Source of the DNA: an uncultured Kineothrix sp.
GTDB lineage: Bacteria; Bacillota; Clostridia; Lachnospirales; Lachnospiraceae
Direction: 5' to 3'
Assembly: GCA_910587275.1 (NCBI GenBank)
Contig: CAJUMD010000050.1
Coordinates: 1-22,971, forward strand
DNA length: 22,971 nt
The notes under the pieces were generated by a model. That model was not told where the DNA came from and did not search any database. It saw nothing but the letters and a program-made list of their open reading frames with translations. Positions 8,750-16,101 of the stretch are shown piece by piece (within the stretch, counting starts at the first letter, position 1; each line of letters opens with the position of its first letter). A program made the position numbers and the translations under genes.

Positions 8750-10345
8750 ATGCTAAAAGTTTTGCTGGTGGATGATGAACCGTTTATTGTACAAGGACTT
8801 TCCGTACTTTTGAATTGGGAGGAGGAGGGATGCATCATTGCGGCAACCGCACAGAACGGAAGGGAAGCGCTGGAATATTTGCGAAAGGAACAAGTGGATT
8901 TGATTATTGCGGATATCAAGATGCCGGAGATGACGGGGTTAGAGCTTTTGGAGACGATACGCAGGGAAGGGATTTCGGATGCATATTTTGTAATACTGAG
9001 CGGTTACGGTGAATTTTCCTATGCACAGCAGGCAATACACTATTCCTGCATGGATTATGTGCTGAAACCCGTAGAAAGGGACGTACTGGCAGGGATTATC
9101 AGGAAAGCGGCCAACATGTCGGCAAAGGAAGCACGCCGGCAGGAGGATAAAAGGAAAATGGAGGGGGCATACTTGGCAAGAAATGTGATTTCCCTGCTGC
9201 TTGGCAAACATGACGGCATGAATTTGGATTATGTCGCGAATCATATGCAGCTTTCAGGCGGAGTCAGATATATAGATATACAGTTGGTGGACGCTTTGGA
9301 CCCGGAAGACGTGGAAGATATGGAAATGCGTTCTTTACAGAGAAAACTTTACCAAAGCTGCCGGGAATTTCTGAAAGAAGATGAGGCACACTGTATTCTT
9401 GACGTTTCGTCCGAAGGAAATATATACGATGTCGGCATGGTTTACTGCGATTACATGGCGGCCAAAAATGACTGCACGGAAAGGGAATATTTGGAGAAAT
9501 TTCTGAATTACCTTTGTATGGCGCTGAAACACGGGATTGTCATGCTGGTAGGAAAGAGGGTACCGGATATTTCCTCTATATCCAAATCCTATGGAACGGC
9601 CTGTATGCTGAATTCCCTGCAGGCGTTTCATGACCGGAAAAATATTTATTTTTATGAGGAGGAGGTCCAGGTAAACGGCGGTGGTATCCTGTTGTGTAAG
9701 GCGGAAATTGACCAATTGATTTCATCCATCGAGCAGAATGACAAGACACATATTCAGGCGGCTGTGGACGGGATGTATGGAGAGCTGCGCAGGATGGGGG
9801 CAATGTGGGAGACGGTAAACCTGAATATCAATTATCTTTTATTCCAACTGATTCATGTGGCCACAGAGCAGGACGACTGTGTCAATCAGGAGGAAATCCT
9901 GCACCGGATCAGCGAGAGCACTTTTGAGGATGGTGCAAAAAGGGGAAGCCGGATACATTTGGAACGGTTTGCCTGTGAATATGCGGAGTATTTGGCACAG
10001 CTTAGGAAAAATGTTTCGAGGGGCGTACTGGCATTGGTGGAACAGGAGATCAGGGAACATTATGCGGAAAACCTGACACTGCGTGATTTAGGGCAGAAAT
10101 ATTATATTAACAACGTTTATCTCGGACAGGTATTCCGTAAAAAATATAAACAGTCTTTTAAGGATTATCTGAATAGTTACCGTATTGAACAGGCGGCGCA
10201 GATGCTTTTGCGGACGGACGACAGGATTTATAAGATTGCGGAAGATGTGGGATATAAGAACACCGATTATTTTATCAATAAGTTTATCGCGATGAAAGGC
10301 TGTACACCGTCCAAATTCCGGAAACAGTCCATGGAAATCAAATAA
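8750..10345 (+). CDS. YesN-type response regulator (receiver domain plus AraC-type DNA-binding domain)
   Basis: Transcription regulator predicted to be phosphorylated by the adjacent kinase. The ATG at 8750 is chosen because GGAGGTG at 8737-8743 lies 6 bases upstream; the GTG at 8741 and ATG at 8744 overlap or abut that site. The product is 531 residues. The receiver domain covers about 1-120, with the acidic pair in LLVDDEP, the phosphoacceptor D55 in IIADIKMPEMTG and the conserved Lys in DYVLKPVERD. A long middle region without a recognised motif (about 130-420) follows, as is usual in YesN-class proteins. The C-terminal AraC-type double helix-turn-helix (about 430-528) contains NLTLRDLGQKYYINNVYLGQ and IYKIAEDVGYKNTDYFINKF. 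The likely target is the transporter operon 131 bases downstream; no binding site was identified. Confidence 0.95.
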   Translation: MLKVLLVDDEPFIVQGLSVLLNWEEEGCIIAATAQNGREALEYLRKEQVDLIIADIKMPEMTGLELLETIRREGISDAYFVILSGYGEFSYAQQAIHYSCMDYVLKPVERDVLAGIIRKAANMSAKEARRQEDKRKMEGAYLARNVISLLLGKHDGMNLDYVANHMQLSGGVRYIDIQLVDALDPEDVEDMEMRSLQRKLYQSCREFLKEDEAHCILDVSSEGNIYDVGMVYCDYMAAKNDCTEREYLEKFLNYLCMALKHGIVMLVGKRVPDISSISKSYGTACMLNSLQAFHDRKNIYFYEEEVQVNGGGILLCKAEIDQLISSIEQNDKTHIQAAVDGMYGELRRMGAMWETVNLNINYLLFQLIHVATEQDDCVNQEEILHRISESTFEDGAKRGSRIHLERFACEYAEYLAQLRKNVSRGVLALVEQEIREHYAENLTLRDLGQKYYINNVYLGQVFRKKYKQSFKDYLNSYRIEQAAQMLLRTDDRIYKIAEDVGYKNTDYFINKFIAMKGCTPSKFRKQSMEIK

Positions 10346-10359
10346 AACAGTACAGCATG

Positions 10360-10390
10360 AAAAAGTATAGATACATTACCTATACTTTTT
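10360..10390 (+). terminator. AT-rich hairpin after the kinase/regulator genes
   Basis: AAAAGTATAG (10361-10370) and CTATACTTTT (10380-10389) form a perfect 10-bp stem around a 9-base loop, with a further A-T pair outside, ending in a T run. It lies 14 bases after the response regulator stop and before the transporter promoter. The stem is AT-rich, so termination may be partial. Confidence 0.65.
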
Positions 10391-10408
10391 TATGTTTTTA
10401 TATATGTT

Positions 10409-10438
10409 TTGACGGGTTTTCCTAAAGTGCGTCATAAC
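10409..10438 (+). promoter_or_regulatory. Possible sigma-70-type promoter for the transporter operon
   Basis: TTGACG (10409-10414) and CATAAC (10433-10438) are separated by 18 bases and lie about 40 bases before the solute-binding protein start. The -35 is good and the -10 is weak (4 of 6 matches), which suits a promoter that needs an activator such as the upstream YesN-type regulator. The start codon at 10477 is preceded by AGGGAGG. Confidence 0.4.
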
Positions 10439-10476
10439 GTAAAATTAAATTACAAAATAGTAAGGGAGGCAGTTAC

Positions 10477-12234
10477 ATGAGAGCAAAAAAAGTACTATCG
10501 GTATTGCTGGCAACGGCAATGGCATCCGCGATGCTGGCAGGCTGCGGGGGCAATGATGCCGCGCAGACAGGAACGGATGCGAATGTGGAATCCGGCACGG
10601 ATGCAAACGCAGGGTCAGACGCACAGGTTGTGGGGGAAAGCGGAGACGGCGGGACTTCAAATAAGGGGGATGTGAAGGAGTTTACGGCATTTTTTGCGGT
10701 CCCCGGTTCGGAAATCAATGATGACAATGAAATCCAGCAGATGATTGCAGAGATGACCGGAGTGAGGGTGAAGGAAACATGGCTTACGGGTCAGACCGCA
10801 CAGGAGGCTGTCGGTACGTTGATTGCAGGCGGCGAATATCCGGATTTCATTGACGGAAGCGACGGCATGGCGCAGCTTTATGATGCGGGCGCGCTGGTGG
10901 CATTGGATGAGTACATTGAAAAATATCCGAATATTAAGGAATACCTGTCGGAAGAAGAATGGGACAGACTCAGGCAGGATGACGGCCACATCTATTGGAT
11001 TAACCAGTTTAATAATATTTACGGGGAAGAAAAGGCTACGGTACATAACGATGAAGCATTTTGGATTCAGACAAGGGTGCTTGAGTGGGCGGGATATCCG
11101 GAAGTGCATACCCTGGATCAGTATTTTGACTTGATTGAAAGATACCAGGAAGCAAATCCGACCATGGAAGACGGTACGGCAAATATTCCGTACACGATTC
11201 TGTGCGATGACTGGAGATATTTCTGTTTGGAGAATGCGCCGCAGTTTTTGGACGGATATCCGAATGACGGAAGCTGTATCGTGGATCCCGAAACGCTTAC
11301 GGTAATCGATTATAATACGACGCCGACGGCAAAGAGGTATTTCCAAAAATTGAACGAGGAATTCCAAAAGGGTATCGTGGATCCGGAGTCTTTTACCCAA
11401 ACTTATGACGAGTATATCGCAAAACTTTCCACGGGGCGCGTACTGGGAATGGTTGACCAGTGGTGGGATTTCGCATTTAACGTAAACGATTCCCTGAAAC
11501 AGCAGGGGTTGGACCTGAAAGGCTGTAATTACGTTCCGCTTCCGATTACCATTGACGAGGGAATCAAGAACCAGTGGCACAATTCGGGCGGCGTATTAAA
11601 TACGGCGAACGGACTTGCCGTTACGGTAAGCTGTAAGGATGTGGACGGAGCCATGCAGTTTGTCAATGACCTTTTGGGACAGGAAGTTCATGACCTCCGC
11701 TTTTGGGGTGTAAAGGGCGTGGATTACGAAGTGGATGAGAACGGTGAGTTTTACCTTACCGAAGATATGAGAATGCAGGCATCCAATACGGCTTACAAGG
11801 CTTCCCACGTATGCAACTATTCGTATTTCCCGCAATATGTGGGTACCAGCAGGGACGGGATCAATGCCATGAGACCGGATAACCAGCCAAGGGAGTTTTA
11901 CGATGCCTTAAGTGAGAATGTCCAAAAGTGTTTTGCCGCATATGGTGCGGAAACATATGTGGATATGCTGGGAACGAGCGAAGCACCGGGACCTTGGTAT
12001 CCGCTGTACTCTTACTCCAATAACATGACGACAGCCACGGAAGGCGGCATGGCATGGGCAAAGATGGGGGAAATTAAGCATGAATATCTGCCCAAAGTAG
12101 TTATGGCCGAGGATTTTGAGGACGCATGGGAAGAATACATGGAAGTGTATAACGGATGCAATCCGCAGGCGTTTGTAGCTGAGATGCAGGCGGAACTTGA
12201 CCGGAGGATGGAGGAAGCTGCAAAATACAACTAA
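10477..12234 (+). CDS. Lipoprotein solute-binding protein of an oligosaccharide ABC transporter
   Basis: Membrane-anchored receptor that delivers an oligosaccharide to the two permeases downstream. The 585-residue product begins with a lipoprotein signal (positive N-terminus, hydrophobic core, lipobox LAGC with acylated Cys at 23), then a low-complexity Gly/Asp/Ala linker to about residue 65. The body fits the large family-1 solute-binding proteins found with Lpl/Ytc-type permeases: FFAVPGSEINDDNEIQQMI at the start of the first lobe, and Trp/Tyr-rich segments (WQ/WW-rich around DQWWDFAFN) typical of sugar sites. AGGGAGG upstream supports the start. The neighbouring GH8, GH43 and GH10 genes point to xylo-oligosaccharides as the ligand, which is inference. 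The strong expected expression fits its first place in the operon and the hairpin that follows. Confidence 0.95.
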   Translation: MRAKKVLSVLLATAMASAMLAGCGGNDAAQTGTDANVESGTDANAGSDAQVVGESGDGGTSNKGDVKEFTAFFAVPGSEINDDNEIQQMIAEMTGVRVKETWLTGQTAQEAVGTLIAGGEYPDFIDGSDGMAQLYDAGALVALDEYIEKYPNIKEYLSEEEWDRLRQDDGHIYWINQFNNIYGEEKATVHNDEAFWIQTRVLEWAGYPEVHTLDQYFDLIERYQEANPTMEDGTANIPYTILCDDWRYFCLENAPQFLDGYPNDGSCIVDPETLTVIDYNTTPTAKRYFQKLNEEFQKGIVDPESFTQTYDEYIAKLSTGRVLGMVDQWWDFAFNVNDSLKQQGLDLKGCNYVPLPITIDEGIKNQWHNSGGVLNTANGLAVTVSCKDVDGAMQFVNDLLGQEVHDLRFWGVKGVDYEVDENGEFYLTEDMRMQASNTAYKASHVCNYSYFPQYVGTSRDGINAMRPDNQPREFYDALSENVQKCFAAYGAETYVDMLGTSEAPGPWYPLYSYSNNMTTATEGGMAWAKMGEIKHEYLPKVVMAEDFEDAWEEYMEVYNGCNPQAFVAEMQAELDRRMEEAAKYN

Positions 12235-12259
12235 ATACGGATAAGCAATTTAGTCGGGC

Positions 12260-12286
12260 GGGCGGACAGAGCAAATCGGTCCGCCC
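12260..12286 (+). terminator. GC-rich intercistronic hairpin between binding protein and permease
   Basis: GGGCGGAC (12260-12267) and GTCCGCCC (12279-12286) form a perfect 8-bp stem with an 11-base loop, followed by TTTATAAAAGG. Only three T residues follow, so it probably acts as a leaky terminator or as a 3' stabiliser of the binding-protein message. Such hairpins are well known after solute-binding protein genes and give more receptor than permease. Confidence 0.7.
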
Positions 12287-12306
12287 TTTATAAAAGGAGT
12301 GAAAAT

Positions 12307-13236
12307 ATGGCGTCGAAGAAAAAAAAGAGAAACATAACGTGGAAAGAGATGAAAAAGCAGAAAGTACTTCTTATCTGGTCGTTTGTGATTGTAATATATG
12401 GCGTTATCTTTTGCTATCTGCCATTGGCCGGCTGGGTGATGGCATTCCAAAATTACAAACCGAAAGACGGGCTGTTCCACTCGGCTTTTATAGGTTTGGC
12501 TAAGTTTAAACAGTTGTTTTCGGACACGACTTTCCTGCGTGTAATCCGCAATACGCTGGGCATGGGTGTCATTAACCTGGTGGTTACGTTTATTATGGCG
12601 ATTGTGTTCGCAATATTGCTGAATGAGGTGAAGTCAAACGGGGGCAAGAAGGTGGTACAGACAATATCGTACCTTCCCCACTTTCTTTCCTGGATTATCG
12701 TGACGGGTATCCTGCATGATGCATTGTCCAGTACGGGTATTATCAACGAACTGCTTTTGAAATTCCATCTTTTGGATCAGCCGCTTAATTTCTTTGCGCA
12801 TCCGAAATTTTTCTGGCCGATTGTGGCCTTTGCGAATGTGTGGAAGGAGACCGGATGGAATGCCATTATTTACCTGTCCGCCATTACGGCGATTGATCCG
12901 TCGCTTTATGAAGCGGCGAACATAGACGGTGCGGGACGCTGGGCGCGTATCCGGTATGTGACGCTTCCCGGCATCAAACCGACCATCATGATTCTTTTGC
13001 TGATGAATGTGGGTAATGTACTGAATGCCGGTTTTGAAATCCAGTATTTGCTCGGAAACGGTTTGGTAAAGAGCGTATCGGAAACAATAGATATCTATGT
13101 ATTGAAATGGGGGATCAGCCAGAATGATTTTGCCATCGGTACGGCGGCAGGTATCTTTAAGAGCTTTGTCAGCATTGTATTGATCATCATTGCAAACCAA
13201 ATAGCGAAGAAAAACGGGGAAGAACGGTTATTCTAG
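12307..13236 (+). CDS. ABC transporter permease, LplB-like
   Basis: First membrane subunit of the oligosaccharide importer. It is 309 residues with about six predicted membrane segments after a basic N-terminus, beginning at VLLIWSFVIVIYGVIFCYLP. The cytoplasmic EAA loop that docks on the ATPase is at about 202-225 (EAANIDGAGRWARIRYVTLP). AAAGGAG lies just upstream of the ATG. The next permease starts 13 bases after its stop, so the two are co-translated and presumably form a heterodimer. No ATP-binding subunit is encoded in the window; transporters of this class in Firmicutes commonly share a distant MsmX-type ATPase. Confidence 0.96.
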   Translation: MASKKKKRNITWKEMKKQKVLLIWSFVIVIYGVIFCYLPLAGWVMAFQNYKPKDGLFHSAFIGLAKFKQLFSDTTFLRVIRNTLGMGVINLVVTFIMAIVFAILLNEVKSNGGKKVVQTISYLPHFLSWIIVTGILHDALSSTGIINELLLKFHLLDQPLNFFAHPKFFWPIVAFANVWKETGWNAIIYLSAITAIDPSLYEAANIDGAGRWARIRYVTLPGIKPTIMILLLMNVGNVLNAGFEIQYLLGNGLVKSVSETIDIYVLKWGISQNDFAIGTAAGIFKSFVSIVLIIIANQIAKKNGEERLF

Positions 13237-13249
13237 AAAGGAGAGGCAA

Positions 13250-14152
13250 ATGGAAACGAGAAAAAACGGGAAGATAAAAACTTCTGCTTGGGATAAAGTG
13301 TTTGTCGTATGCAATACTCTATTTATGGTTGCGTTTGTGGTCATTACACTGTATCCGGTGTTGAATACGCTTGCAATCTCATTGAACGACGGTACGGATG
13401 CGCTGCGGGGCGGTATTTATCTTTGGCCGCGAAAATGGACATTTAAGAACTACATTACGGTGCTGGAAAAACAAAACCTGATTACGGGAGCTTATATTAC
13501 GGTGGCACGGACGGTAATAGGAACACTGCTGGCGCTGGCAGCCAATGCGCTTCTTGCCTTTATCGTAAGCCGGAAGAATTTCCTTTTTAAGCGCGGGCTT
13601 TCCTTATTTTGGGTAATTACGATGTATGTAAACGGCGGTATGATTCCGACATTCCTGCTCTATAAGGGGCTGGGGCTTACAAACAGCTTTTGGGTGTATG
13701 TGATTCCGGGAATGTTCAGCGCTTTCAATATGCTTGTTATCCGCACCTATATGACGGGGATTCCCGACAGCCTTGAGGAATCGGCACAGCTTGACGGGGC
13801 CGGTTACATGACGATTTTCCTGAAAATCATATCGCCGCTTTGCAAGCCCGTGTACGCTACGGTGGCGCTGTTTGTGGCGGTAGGACAGTGGAATTCCTGG
13901 TTTGACGCCATGCTTTATAACAGGATGAGTACGAACCTGACCACGCTGCAGTATGAGCTGATGAAACTGCTGTCATCGGTTACGAATCAGGGGACTTCGG
14001 CGGAAGCAATGAAAAATGCGGCAGGAACCGTGACTCCGACTTCGGTCCGTGCTGCAGCCACGGTCCTGACCATGCTTCCCATTATCTGTCTGTATCCGTT
14101 TTTACAGAGGTATTTCGTGACAGGGCTTACCATCGGGGGCGTTAAGGAATAA
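13250..14152 (+). CDS. ABC transporter permease, LplC/YtcP-like
   Basis: Second membrane subunit of the importer, 300 residues with about six membrane segments, beginning at FVVCNTLFMVAFVVITLYP. The EAA loop is at about 176-200 (EESAQLDGAGYMTIFLKIIS). The start is supported by AAAGGAG at 13237-13243, directly after the first permease stop. The C-terminus LTIGGVKE matches the usual ending of this permease family. It is followed after 75 bases by the GH8 gene, with an AAAGGAGGT ribosome binding site, so import and intracellular hydrolysis are coupled in one transcript. Confidence 0.96.
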   Translation: METRKNGKIKTSAWDKVFVVCNTLFMVAFVVITLYPVLNTLAISLNDGTDALRGGIYLWPRKWTFKNYITVLEKQNLITGAYITVARTVIGTLLALAANALLAFIVSRKNFLFKRGLSLFWVITMYVNGGMIPTFLLYKGLGLTNSFWVYVIPGMFSAFNMLVIRTYMTGIPDSLEESAQLDGAGYMTIFLKIISPLCKPVYATVALFVAVGQWNSWFDAMLYNRMSTNLTTLQYELMKLLSSVTNQGTSAEAMKNAAGTVTPTSVRAAATVLTMLPIICLYPFLQRYFVTGLTIGGVKE

Positions 14153-14227
14153 AAAAGACGGGTTGGGACGGTGAGACGGATTCCCGTATGCTTGGACGGG
14201 GCATGGGACGAATAAAAGGAGGTCTGT

Positions 14228-15358
14228 ATGAAAGAACGGTACCGCAATGTATTGGAAGAAATCGGAATCGGGACGGAACAGGTGGAGAAACGTCTTCGGG
14301 AGATCAGAAACTTTTTTTTCTATGGGAAAGAGGATGAGCGAGTCTATGCTCCGGTTGGCAGCGACATGGCATATATTACGGATACGGGAAACGACGATGT
14401 CCGCACGGAAGGGATGTCATACGGAATGATGCTGTGTGTGCAGCTTGATATGCATGAGGAATTTGACAGGCTGTGGAAATGGGCAAAAACTTATATGTGG
14501 ATGCAGCATGGGGAAAACGAAGGATATTTTGCCTGGTCCTGTGCGTTGGACGGGACGAAAAACGCATATGGTCCGGCGCCGGACGGAGAGGAATTTTTTG
14601 CGATGGCGTTGTTTTTCGCGTCCCACAGATGGGGGGATGGGGATGGGCTGTTCCATTATTCCTATGAGGCAAAGGAAATCCTGAGGGCATGTCTGCATAA
14701 GGGAGAGGACGGCAGACCGGGAGCGCCGATGTGGAATAAGGAGAATTACCAGATTTTATTTGTGCCGGGATGCGATTTTACGGATCCTTCCTATCATCTG
14801 CCGCATTTTTATGAGTTGTTTGCCCTGTGGGCATATGAGGAAGACCGGGAGTTTTGGAAGAAGGCGGCGACGGAAAGCCGCAGATACCTGGCACGCGCAT
14901 GTAATTCCGGGACGGGATTTTCAGCGGAATATGCGGAGTTTGACGGGAGTCCGATGCGCCGGAAGTTGCCGTGGACCAACGAAAGGCACGATTGGTTTTA
15001 CAGCGATTCTTACCGCACGGCTGCCAATATAGGACTTGATTATGAGTGGTTCGGAAAGGATGAAGGACAATGTCGTGCGGCGGCGGCAATCCAGGAATAT
15101 CTGCTGGAGGACTGCAGGAAGAATTCCTATCATGCGTATGAGGTGGACGGCGGGGTGGCGGAAGAACAGGCGCTTCATCCGGTGGCGATTTCCGCGGCGA
15201 CGGCGGTGGCTGTGCTTGCGGCATCTGCGGACAGCAGCAGGGAATGGGTGGAACGTTTTTGGAGATTGCCTATGCGTACGGGGAAAAGAAGATATTATGA
15301 TAATTGTCTGTATTTCTTTGCCTTTTTGGCGCTTAGCGGGAATTACAGGATTTGGTAA
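14228..15358 (+). CDS. GH8 enzyme, probable reducing-end xylose-releasing exo-oligoxylanase (Rex)
   Basis: Predicted to release xylose one unit at a time from the reducing end of xylo-oligosaccharides in the cytoplasm. The 376-residue protein has no signal peptide and matches the compact Rex branch of GH8 in length. The general acid is E61 in RTEGMSYGMM. The likely general base is D260 in WFYSDSYRTAANIGLDYEWF, by analogy to the base reported near residue 263 in the Bacillus halodurans enzyme (recalled, not checked); D255 in the preceding HDW is an alternative. The long (alpha/alpha)6-type body and Trp/Tyr-rich cleft motifs (MWMQHGENEGYFAW) agree. It is the last gene of the transporter operon and is followed by a strong terminator. 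The alternative is an endo-acting GH8. Confidence 0.9.
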   Translation: MKERYRNVLEEIGIGTEQVEKRLREIRNFFFYGKEDERVYAPVGSDMAYITDTGNDDVRTEGMSYGMMLCVQLDMHEEFDRLWKWAKTYMWMQHGENEGYFAWSCALDGTKNAYGPAPDGEEFFAMALFFASHRWGDGDGLFHYSYEAKEILRACLHKGEDGRPGAPMWNKENYQILFVPGCDFTDPSYHLPHFYELFALWAYEEDREFWKKAATESRRYLARACNSGTGFSAEYAEFDGSPMRRKLPWTNERHDWFYSDSYRTAANIGLDYEWFGKDEGQCRAAAAIQEYLLEDCRKNSYHAYEVDGGVAEEQALHPVAISAATAVAVLAASADSSREWVERFWRLPMRTGKRRYYDNCLYFFAFLALSGNYRIW

Positions 15359-15378
15359 GGAGAAATTTGGAATGAAGA

Positions 15379-15432
15379 ATGCCGGATATCCTTTTAGGAA
15401 ATTGTGAAAAAGGGATATCCGGCATGTTTTTT
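15379..15432 (+). terminator. Rho-independent terminator of the transporter/GH8 operon
   Basis: ATGCCGGATATCC (15379-15391) pairs perfectly with GGATATCCGGCAT (15413-15425). Flanking TTTT/AAAA extends the stem around a one-base bulge, and TTTTTT follows at 15427-15432. It lies 20 bases after the GH8 stop, so the downstream GH94 genes need their own promoter. Confidence 0.9.
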
Positions 15433-15474
15433 GTCATGGGATAGTTTTTCGGACTTCTCCATGGTAAAGTACGG

Positions 15475-15520
15475 TCAGAATTATCACGTCATGTATTTGA
15501 TATTTTTCAAATAATTCTGA
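15475..15520 (+). repeat. Nested inverted repeats overlapping the promoter of the GH94 unit
   Basis: TCAGAATTAT (15475-15484) is perfectly inverted as ATAATTCTGA (15511-15520). Inside it, TATTTGA (15494-15500) is inverted as TCAAATA (15507-15513). The two repeats share bases 15511-15513, so they cannot be fully paired at once. They overlap the proposed -35 and reach the -10, a position expected for regulator binding. Confidence 0.6.
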
Positions 15521-15526
15521 TATATG
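15497..15526 (+). promoter_or_regulatory. Promoter for the chimeric ORF and GH94 genes
   Basis: TTGATA (15497-15502) and TATATG (15521-15526) are 18 bases apart, and TG at 15518-15519 gives an extended -10 (TGATATATG). The predicted transcription start is about 15533. A strong terminator lies just upstream and the first start codon about 85 bases downstream. Confidence 0.6.
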
Positions 15527-15533
15527 TTCTCAC

Positions 15534-15547
15534 TTTATCCGGATAAA
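15534..15547. promoter_or_regulatory. 14-bp perfect palindrome at the predicted transcription start (candidate operator)
   Basis: TTTATCCGGATAAA is a perfect palindrome placed about 7 to 20 bases after the -10 hexamer, where a bound repressor would block initiation or early elongation. No other copy was noticed in the window by eye. No LacI-type repressor is encoded here, so the binding protein, if any, is unknown; the AraC-family gene at 21459-22229 is one candidate. Confidence 0.5.
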
Positions 15548-15616
15548 ATAATATTCATAAAACGGAAGAGAAAACAAAAAAAGTAAATCAAAAAACAGGC
15601 ACAGATAGCAAAAAGG

Positions 15617-16024
15617 ATGGCGGGTAACGGAATGAACGGGAAAAAAACAATAGCGGTATGTCTGGCAGCAGTATTGCTTGCAGCTATGATAAGCGGCTGC
15701 GGAAAAGGGGATAAGGCAGGCGGGGAAACCGTGAAGATATATTATTCGGCGATGGAAAGCGGCGATTATTATGAGGGATGGGCAGAACAGTTAAAAGACC
15801 AGGCGGTAGCGTGCGGGGCGGAATTTGATGTGGGGTATGCGGAAAATTCCGTGGAAATGCAGAATGCACAAATGAAAGCGTCGGCATCGGAAGGATCTTC
15901 CGAAGTGCTGGTGGAACAGGCGGACGGCTTAATGGCAAACAGTGAAACAGTGGCAAAGGAATCGGAGGAATTAACGAATTCCGCAAAAGAGCTGGAAATA
16001 CAAATCGGCAGGTTCCGGGTATAG
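15617..16024 (+). pseudogene. Chimeric ORF: start of a sugar-binding lipoprotein joined to a chemoreceptor C-terminal tail
   Basis: A 135-residue intact ORF, but of mixed origin. Residues 1-28 are a lipoprotein signal ending in ISGC (Cys 28). Residues about 36-88 look like the first beta-alpha-beta unit of a periplasmic sugar-binding protein (VKIYYSAMESGDYYEGWAEQ, then VGYAENSVEMQNAQMKA). From about residue 94 the sequence is a polar helix ending in AKELEIQIGRFRV, the style of the extreme C-terminus of methyl-accepting chemotaxis proteins. Both families are normally several times longer. The simplest reading is an in-frame deletion that fused a binding-protein gene to a chemoreceptor gene. 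The tail differs from that of the chemoreceptor at 2484-4958. An alternative start at 15632 gives 130 residues; neither start has a strong ribosome binding site. It could be a decayed remnant or an assembly join. Confidence 0.6.
15887..15903. repeat. Inverted repeat at the fusion point of the chimeric ORF
   Basis: TCGGAAG and CTTCCGA are perfect 7-base arms around GAT, and they fall on codons 91-96, where the binding-protein-like part changes to the chemoreceptor-like part. It may have promoted the rearrangement, or may be chance in a Glu/Ser-rich coding segment. Confidence 0.45.
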
Positions 16025-16050
16025 GACGGAGCCGGCAGACAGAGAAAATA

Positions 16051-16070
16051 CCCGCCTTGAAGGAGGCGGG
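16051..16070 (+). other. GC-rich hairpin just before the first GH94 gene
   Basis: CCCGCCT (16051-16057) pairs with AGGCGGG (16064-16070) around a TGAAGG loop. It lies between the chimeric ORF stop and the AGGAGG at 16086-16091. No T run follows on the + strand, so it is not a normal terminator; a role in message processing or stability is more likely. Confidence 0.5.
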
Positions 16071-16101
16071 AAAAATAGAACAGACAGGAGGATTTTATGT
16101 T

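Noticed and set aside
10391..10476. Catabolite-repression (cre-type) site near the transporter promoter
   Set aside because: No sequence close to the usual cre consensus was found by eye here or upstream of the GH94 unit.
10657..11580. A 307-codon minus-strand ORF opposite the solute-binding protein gene
   Set aside because: It is a shadow of the binding-protein gene: no ribosome binding site, no promoter and no recognisable protein features.
14153..14227. Possible hairpin before the GH8 gene (CCCGTATGC with GCATGGG)
   Set aside because: The pairing is imperfect and bulged, with no T run; not strong enough to call.
16057..16101. N-terminal extension of the first GH94 protein from a TTG at 16057
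   Set aside because: The TTG lies inside a hairpin, whereas the ATG at 16102 follows AGGAGG and gives a usual GH94 N-terminus.
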